A DNA stretch of 64,000 bases from assembly GCA_032209605.1 (NCBI GenBank), contig JASFXZ010000018.1:8063904-8127903 (forward strand). The letters are read 5' to 3'. Positions 57,801-64,000 of this stretch are shown here, piece after piece. The position numbers and the translations under genes were made by a program. Source of the stretch: Mactromeris polynyma. Its lineage: Eukaryota; Mollusca; Bivalvia; Venerida; Mactridae. Numbering within the stretch: the stretch's first letter is position 1; each line of letters begins with the position of its first letter. Below the pieces are notes generated by a model. The model was not told the DNA's origin. It saw nothing but the letters and a program-made list of their open reading frames with translations, and did not search any database.

Positions 57801-60800
57801 GCAAAATAAGTCTTGACCAATTGAATAAAGTTAACTTGGATCAAATGATGCATATTACCAGTATATCAATTTCTTACCAAGATGAAAGAAGTTGGCCGGC
57901 AAGCTATTTTCATTGAGATTATTGTATGTCACATCCAGAACTTCTAGCACAGGAAATGCACCGAAACCTCTAGGTAAAGCATTCAACTTATTCATACTGA
58001 AGAAACAACAAACAAAGGAAACATTAAAATAGAGGTGTATTTTTCTAGGTAGGAAAAGTAGAATCCTACATAGCGTTATGTAGGGAAAGTAGAATCCTAC
58101 ATAGCGTTATGTAGGGAAAGTAGAATCCTACATAGCGTTATGTAGGGAAAGTAGAATCCTACATAGCGTTATGTAGGGAAAGTAGAATCCTACATAGCGT
58201 TATGTAGGGAAAGAAGCAGTGCCATTTCTTAAATGTAGGAAAGTATTCCCAATCTTCAGGTAAGTAGAGTGGCCTGACAGTGCCAGCCTTGCTAAACAAA
58301 ATGGCTTCCTTGCGGAACAATGCCTTCTGGTCCGTTGGACACCATTTTGTTGATAGCGAAGCATTCAATCATTTTAGACTGCTACCTTTTCTACTTCAGC
58401 AAATTTCCTCGCTAACTTATCTTTCTTCTACAAAATGTGCCTCTGTCTTCCACAAGTCTTTTTAAAAATTACAAAATAGTTCATTGTGAATTAAGAGTTT
58501 CACAACTTTCAATAATCACTCAAGACAACTGTTTACTGGATAAGGAACCAGTACTAGCAACAAATTCTGGAATGATTAAGTTTGCAGTTCAAACTTCCAA
58601 ATCAGGGATCAGACATTCTACCCCTAGTCCAGTTTATTGAATAAACGCTATAAAATGTGTGACATACGACTTAAAATTATTATTTCATTGTGTTTTTAAT
58701 AAAACTTTTTAGTACAAAAACATTTACCATTTATTTACTTATTTTCAAAATATCACTCACAAGAATACAAGAGACCGATATAAAAATATATAACTGCAGC
58801 AATCAAATAAAAAATACACACCCAACATTCAGTATTTTCAGTTTTACCATTGAACTTATTGCCGGGGGTAATTCCTGAAAATTAATAAAAGTCAGATGAA
58901 TAAAAGTATCTTTAAAATGTCAACAATATTTGCTTTTGTCATTGCATTGAAACAACATCTAATTTAATAAATATATCATAAGGTTCATCCAAGGACCTCT
59001 ATGGATATTACATGTATAAAGAAAGTTTTATCATATTTTAGAGTTCTTAAATCAGTAATCTAAGCAATGACTATTAAATTTTGTACAGTGTAAATAAAGT
59101 TCAGACAAGGCTTTGATTCCACTAACGTAACATTCACACGCTGCTGTATTACCCAGTATATTTTGATATTTGACCTTTTAACCTTTCTGATATAACCAAT
59201 GATTTAGACGCAGTCCACGAAATCCCTGTTTGTTCATGATACTAAACATTGGTCGGCACGATCTTGTGACTACCGAGTTATTAATACATGTAGATGGGTA
59301 TTTTCCAGTGTTATAACCAATCAAATGTGTACACAATGAATAGCCTTTCGTGTGGGAGCATAAAAATAGATAATATCAGCTGTGCAGGAGTTATAAAGCA
59401 GAGCGTGAATATGAAGTTATTGGAATAAGCGCCCGATGCTAAAGGAGAGTAATGAACGAGGTGCCAACTCCTGACATTATGTTGATATATACTTTTAATA
59501 AGAATTAAAATTATGAAATAGGGTTCCTATGAAACAAAAGGAATGTTATAGAACTCAATGCCACTATCAACAAAGCTCTAACAACAGCAATAATTGATTT
59601 ATATATGTGAGTAATAAACAGTGAAGAATATTTTCCACATTTCAAATGAATTTTGTTTTACCTTGATGTGGTTGTTGAAACAGTTGAGAATTTCCAGGTT
59701 ATACAGATTTGTAATGGCTGCAGGGATGGCTGTTAATACATATATACAACTTTGATGAGCATATGATTCATAAAAACCAAACAATTAATAATACATGTAC
59801 AGAGTATTTATGTAAATTTGAAGTGTCTTCATAACTCAGTAATATTTCAGTTCACCAAAGACAATCAGTCAAAACTTTAAAAAATACTGTATACATTGAT
59901 TACAATTGTTATTTGACTTCATCCGATTGAAGATTTTTTTATCTTAGCAAAAGCAATGGAGTCACATTTATTTTCAAATTATGATAGTTCTATATATCTC
60001 ATTTGCAAGTCAAATTAAATACAAAATACCATTTAAAACCAAGTCCTAGCGTTCACTATAACTGTTCACAATGAAAACTTGATTCTACAATACTTACATA
60101 GTTCTAGTACTTAAACTTACTTGTCAATTTGTTGTGAGTCAGAGTTAACCTTGTAACATGTGAAAGCTCAACTGAAATTTTAAATCATAAGATGTTGTGT
60201 ATTTCGCAATAACATGAGTATACAAAATCAAACAATACTGAATAATGTTACTGATACTAGTGATAGTAATCAACTGTAGTTACACATGAGAATATATTGA
60301 GAAAATCACTTGGGATAAAAATGCTCACAGCTGTACATCTAGCATGCATTTAACATGTCCAGTGACCTGGCCCTTAGCCACTACCTTAATAATATTGTAA
60401 CACGTTTGGCAGTGTCTATCGCCGTTACATGCAGTTGTGTCTATATTTACCACGGTACATATGGGAAACTATTCAGTTTGAATATATCTTACTGCCCGAT
60501 AAAAAAATTATTATATTAGCCACTACCACAGACATATAAACCATGAATTGGAAACTTCATACTATGTCTATGTAGATTTGTTTGAACTCGTGCGAGCAGG
60601 GAGATTTCTTCAAAGATCAAACATGTGATAAAAATTGCGACATCCGCTACCAAGCGGCCACCTTGTTTTTAAAATCGCGAGAAGTTGACATTTTGATCCG
60701 CTGTAATCATCATAATTATTCATAACAGCTATATATACATGTTTATCTCTAGATTGATATTTTGTGTTTCCCTTGTTGTTTGATGTACATATTGTTTGGT

Positions 60801-61666
60801 CAATAATGAGTTGTTAAACGAGATTGCCGATTGATAGTGGCAGAAATTATCAAAACTTACTGAGCATGCGCTAGGGATTGTGGGTAAATTATTTTCCATT
60901 ATCGTTTCACCGATACCTGCCGGTTTCCAATCCATGCTTTATATGTCCGTGCCAATACAAACTCTTGGCCTTCTAAATAATTATTAATACTATTATCTAT
61001 AACAATGTATTCTTATCTGCCACATTGTTTGGACAGCTCCGTATTAAAGGTTATAACCAGCCTAGCTTGTTTACAAAAAAATATGATACCCATATTGTAT
61101 AAAGATAACTACAATACCAATGAATAAGAAACGAATATAAAATAGCATCAGCTAGGTAACTAATTCTGTTGTCCAAAAAGGTGTAAAGATACCAAGTGCA
61201 TATCAGGCAATAGTCCCCCCCCCCACACTGGCTCAATAGTAGAGCCTGTGCTACAAGTGCAAGAAGACGTGAATTTATCACCGGCTATGACATACCAAGT
61301 GGGCAAGAACACTAAATTCCATGGCTATCATGACGATAGCCTCTGTCCACAATAAAATTCGGGGAAGTGGCGAAGATTTTGCCACAATTCAGGGAGTATT
61401 GTTTAATCAAATGCAATGACTTAAGAACTTAACACTGTTATGTTATATAGTAAGGTTATTCATAAAACATGTCAACAATTTCTGCTAATTTTATAATAAC
61501 TGAAGAAAACACTCGACAAAAGATCTCGAGAAAATTTGCCCCACCCACTAGGTTACTTACAAAATCCTGGATTGTCTGAGAGGTTGCTGACACCACGATC
61601 AATGATTTCTAGATCAGGGTTTTTATTATTTTTGCTTTCCTCAACATATTTCTTTAACTTCGACAT
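54874..61666 (-). CDS. RSU1: Ras suppressor protein 1, leucine-rich repeat protein (9 coding exons)
   Basis: Coding exons on minus: 61561-61666, 60121-60171, 59662-59729, 58822-58874, 57878-57996, 57404-57486, 56963-57077, 56448-56580 and 54874-54958. All have AG acceptors and GT donors and join in phase to 813 nt (270 residues; vertebrate RSU1 is 277). The product starts MSKLKKYVEESKNNKNPDLE and runs through about seven leucine-rich repeats, e.g. LTLTHNKL, LEILNCFNNHI, LEVLDVTYNNLNENSLPANF, LRALYLGDNDFEIIPPEIG and LRELHIQGNRLSVLPPEIG. It then has the conserved cap NNPWVTPIADQYQVGVSHVF and ends LYGRHMAADAPPPPKTVDKS plus KKMSRVG. RSU1 binds PINCH in the ILK-PINCH-parvin complex at integrin adhesions and dampens Ras signalling. 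All key regions are present; nothing looks broken. It converges with TMEM169 and is head to head with CIAO1. Confidence 0.97.
54977..55962. other. RSU1 intron 8, left part
   Basis: AT-rich intron sequence with a TA-rich run at 55020-55045. No nested gene seen. Confidence 0.6.
55963..56310. repeat. Dispersed repeat, copy 2 of 2, in RSU1 intron 8
   Basis: Same ordered blocks as 29770-30046, in the same orientation: AAAATACCATTCATTAAAGA, ACCAATGGATGGA, TCATCAACATTTGTGAACAA, GGACCAAATAGACTAGGAAG and TTACTGGTGCGTA. It has an extra ~50 bases before the final TGTGATTAA block. Confidence 0.7.
56805..56902. mobile_element. Pogo-like MITE remnant in RSU1 intron 7
   Basis: AAGTAAAACCTTAATATTTA is followed by GGTTAAATAAAG and TTCTTAATTTTGAGACGGTC, ending GGTGAGGTT. 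These match the left end and right half of copy 3 (41927-42104); the right terminal ACTG is lost. Confidence 0.65.
58049..58213. repeat. 31-bp minisatellite with a hairpin in each unit, RSU1 intron 4
   Basis: Five full copies (58049, 58080, 58111, 58142, 58173) and a partial sixth of GTAGGGAAAGTAGAATCCTA followed by CATAGCGTTAT. Copies 2-5 are identical; copy 1 has AAAA for GAAA. Across each unit junction, CCTACATA and TATGTAGG form an 8-bp stem with a GCGT loop, so the array could fold into a series of hairpins. Confidence 0.95.
61210..61350 (+). mobile_element. Weak tRNA-like / SINE-like sequence in RSU1 intron 1
   Basis: After a C run (61215-61224) come TGGCTCAATAGTAGAGCCTG (box A-like) and GACGTGAATTTATCACC (degraded box B). 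At 61323-61341 GGCTATC and GATAGCC form a 7-bp stem with a five-base loop before CACAATAAAA. This suggests a SINE, but there is no second copy here to confirm it. Confidence 0.35.
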
Positions 61667-62316
61667 GTTTGCGAAGATGTCGTTGAGAATCTTCTTGCCT
61701 AATTAGGAAAACAAATTTGAACAGGAAGTGCCTAGCAACACAGTTGAACGTGTACTTTCGCGAAGAAAATAGTGCATATAAATTAGATACTTGGAAGTAA
61801 ATAAAAGAAAATATAGTCAGAATTTAAACTAGAAATCTAAGCTATAATATGCATTGGAAGATAAAATGTGCATAACGAAGAAAATATTATTTTTTCTATA
61901 TGTTTGATTGGTCGTATGAATAAATATACAAAAAGTAGTTCAACTTTCAGTTTCACTTTTAGACATGCTTTTCCTGTTTGTCAACGAGAAAGGTCAGTTA
62001 TAATTTTACAGCATGTTTCTTCCTTTTTCGTTTGTATTATGATTTTTATGAGGAAATGATTGGTAAATTTATATGGTTTGTAGATTTTATTATTTTCTGG
62101 GGAAACTCATGAAGTTATTTGTATCAGACCTTTTTAATTGTGACTGAGAGTGAGATATTAGTTGAGTATTAGTTTTACTAGTGAAACCCAGCTTTAATCT
62201 AGGACATGCTTCTTTCTACAGTTAAGGTGCTACAGTTAATAGTGCCGTGATGGTGCCAATTAAATTTTCAGAGACAGATCTTATATGATGTATTTTTTAT
62301 CAAAGACCTTGATGTA

Positions 62317-62483
62317 CAGTAAAACCCACCTCAACAATATAAAGACCACCTCAAAATTAAAAACTTGATTTTCAAGTGCATTTTCGCTGTTTTGCTCTTT
62401 ATTCATTATTAAGACCAACTCAACAAGAAGACCAGTTTTCAATAGTCCCAATTAAGGGTGATCTTATAATTGAGGTTTAACTG
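62317..62483. mobile_element. Pogo-like MITE, copy 4
   Basis: 167 bp flanked by TA on both sides, starting CAGTAAAACCCACCTCAACA and ending GAGGTTTAACTG. The interior contains AAAGACCACCTCAAAATTAA, TTTTGCTCTTTATTCATTAT and GGTGATCTTATAATTGAGG. Same orientation as copy 1. Confidence 0.85.
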
Positions 62484-62689
62484 TAAAAGACAACAACACA
62501 TTCTAGTATAAATCAGTTGTAATTTGGTGGTATCACAGCTACATATTTAAATCTGGTACAAGGGTCATAATTATCCCACTTCTAATGTGTTGCATCAACC
62601 ATCACAATATAAATATCTAGGACATAGGTATCCTGTTAAGTGCACATCAAGTTCATCAATTCACATATAAGATACTGTGTATCACCTAA

Positions 62690-62880
62690 CTCATGTGTAC
62701 ATTAGAACACACAAATAACACATTTATGCACCTAACTTAACAATACACAAATTACACATAACATAACAATACACAAATTACACATAACTTAACAATACAC
62801 GAAAACTGAACAATATACAAATTACCTGTTTATGCACATAACTGACCAATACACACATTACAATTTACATATCAAAGTAC
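62690..62880. repeat. Degenerate ~29-bp tandem repeat
   Basis: ACATAAC(T)TAACAATACACAAATTAC-type units recur about four to five times, starting near 62735, with increasing divergence to both sides. The plus strand is almost free of G. Confidence 0.75.
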
Positions 62881-63666
62881 AAACTACAATACCACCTATA
62901 CTGCAAGTATGTGTGTCTAATTATGTATAACATACATAAAAACAGCTAAACATATCCCTCAAATCTTAGATTTGTGCACCCTTGACTATTGAACCATTGA
63001 GCTAATAAATACCTCAATTTGAATTTATAAAAATGCATTAGGGATACTGGGTGGGTGGGCAAATGTTTCCACTAGCTATGACAACAATATACTGAACATT
63101 TTCTTCACCCTGGTCGCGCTTCACCAAATACCGCCAAAATTTGAAACCAATGAAATTGCAGGGATTATTCAGTGTTGGATCAGTTAACAGATAATATCGG
63201 ATTTTACGGTTTGCATCGATTAATTAGCTATTTTATCAATTTTAAAATATCGCTGTAACATAACTGCCTTTGATGCCATTTTTGAATAAGTATATGTTAC
63301 CATAGTGGCCACCAATACATTAGACCCACTGTCATGTCAGATGAGTATTTCAACAAATACATACTTGTCGTAAACTATAAGCTATACATGTTGTGTTGTA
63401 AGTAAAAAGTGATCTTTCCATACTAGCTACATAATTACGGTATACCCGGAAATCCGCAATGCAATGTTAATTTTTTACCTATATAGCTGTCCCTTTGAAT
63501 CCCAGTATGTGTTAGGTAAATTGAAAGGATTATGAATTGTTAGTGAGGTATTCAGCCCCATAAAGTTAGCTATACATGTATGCCTGAAGTATTGTGGGCT
63601 GATCATTTATTTGATTATATGTATTATCGTCCTTCTCAGAATACAAGTACATATAAAAACAGAGAG

Positions 63667-63854
63667 ATGGGGACTTTGACTAATTTGTGTACATTGGAGG
63701 GACATGATGAACAAGTCTGGTGTGTGTCATGGAACCCAACTGGTACTCTTCTGGCTTCTTGTGGTGGAGACAAAAATATCAGAATATGGGGAAAGGAAGG
63801 AGATAAATGGGTGTGCAAGTCTATTCTTTCTGAAGGTCATCAGAGGACTATAAG
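63667..63854 (+). CDS. CIAO1: CIAO1, first coding exon (partial gene, runs off the window)
   Basis: Sixty-two codons plus two bases, ending at a GTTTGT donor. The protein starts MGTLTNLCTLEGHDEQVWCV and includes WNPTGTLLASCGGDKNIRIW, then GKEGDKWVCKSILSEGHQRT, matching the first WD40 repeat and start of the second of the probable cytosolic iron-sulfur protein assembly protein CIAO1. CIAO1 is a seven-bladed propeller that, with MMS19 and CIAO2B, targets Fe-S clusters to cytosolic and nuclear apoproteins. I use the Met at 63667, not the upstream in-frame Met at 63580, because the extra 29 residues are not part of the family. The remaining ~280 residues lie beyond the window. Confidence 0.93.
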
Positions 63855-64000
63855 GTTTGTACCATGCTCATGTGTCCATAGTGACCTCCATGTCACTTGA
63901 TAGCAGATGTGCAAGTTGTTTGACTTGCCTTGTCAGTAGAGATCCGAGCACTTGCCTTCTATTTCAGAATGGCTACATATTTTTCTGAATTGATTGCATT

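Larger units (their letters stand above)
61667..63666. other. Shared 5' region of RSU1 (minus) and CIAO1 (plus)
   Basis: Two kilobases between divergent start codons. It contains a MITE (62317-62483) and a tandem repeat (62690-62880), both listed separately. Promoters for both genes should lie here. No CpG-rich stretch or clear TATA box stands out. Confidence 0.5.

Noticed and set aside
58049..58213. The 31-bp array as a CRISPR array
   Set aside because: Directly abutting identical units with no spacers, located in an intron.

Overview
The window looks like animal nuclear DNA, most likely from a mollusc and probably a bivalve. It is AT-rich (about one third G+C by eye), has intron-split genes with GT-AG boundaries, and is full of short non-autonomous repeats (tRNA-derived SINEs, MITEs, foldback elements, minisatellites). 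It encodes animal-specific proteins, including a kinin-type neuropeptide precursor (SDFYSWG-amide), Ras suppressor protein 1, TMEM169 and the first exon of CIAO1. The palindromic octamer TACATGTA is strikingly frequent. The taxonomic call is inference; nothing in the sequence names a species.

Region 1-11.5 kb: the window opens inside the 3' tail of a SINE. A two-exon gene for a small secreted 12-cysteine protein (fungal protease inhibitor / IGFBP-like fold) follows at 1806-3223; its one intron holds a 32-bp minisatellite with higher-order structure and a long-TIR MITE ending just before the splice acceptor. A foldback element lies at 3.5 kb, the kinin precursor at 5579-6223 (minus), a second foldback element at 8.1 kb and a reverse-oriented SINE near 11 kb.

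Region 11.6-14.8 kb: a complete-looking non-autonomous LTR retrotransposon. Its two 751-bp LTRs look identical; it has a 4-bp target duplication, a candidate primer-binding site, a polypurine tract and a 1.7-kb interior with no recognisable gag or pol, which instead carries an irregular array of a GCGAGTTTC motif.

Region 14.8-33.9 kb: gene-poor, with decayed LINE pieces (a reverse-transcriptase C-terminus with an ATT tail at 20.2-20.6 kb; a frameshifted endonuclease domain at 25.1-26.0 kb), several SINEs, two pogo-like MITEs and a near-perfect hairpin at 28.6 kb.

Region 33.9-42.1 kb: two plus-strand protein genes I do not recognise: a multi-exon gene (33937-38600) with a Pro/Ser-rich middle and an Arg-rich patch, and a long uninterrupted reading frame (39422-41614) for a 730-residue disordered protein with a classic RS domain.

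Region 47-64 kb: TMEM169 (plus) and RSU1 (minus, nine exons, 270 residues, fully reconstructed here) converge. Their long 3' UTRs appear to end about 1.3 kb apart, near 51.65 and 52.96 kb. RSU1 and CIAO1 (plus, first exon at 63667-63854) are head to head with about 2 kb between start codons. RSU1 acts with PINCH/ILK at integrin adhesions and CIAO1 in cytosolic iron-sulfur cluster delivery; no shared pathway is implied by adjacency. Coding genes are sparse and most of the remaining sequence is intron, UTR or repeat.
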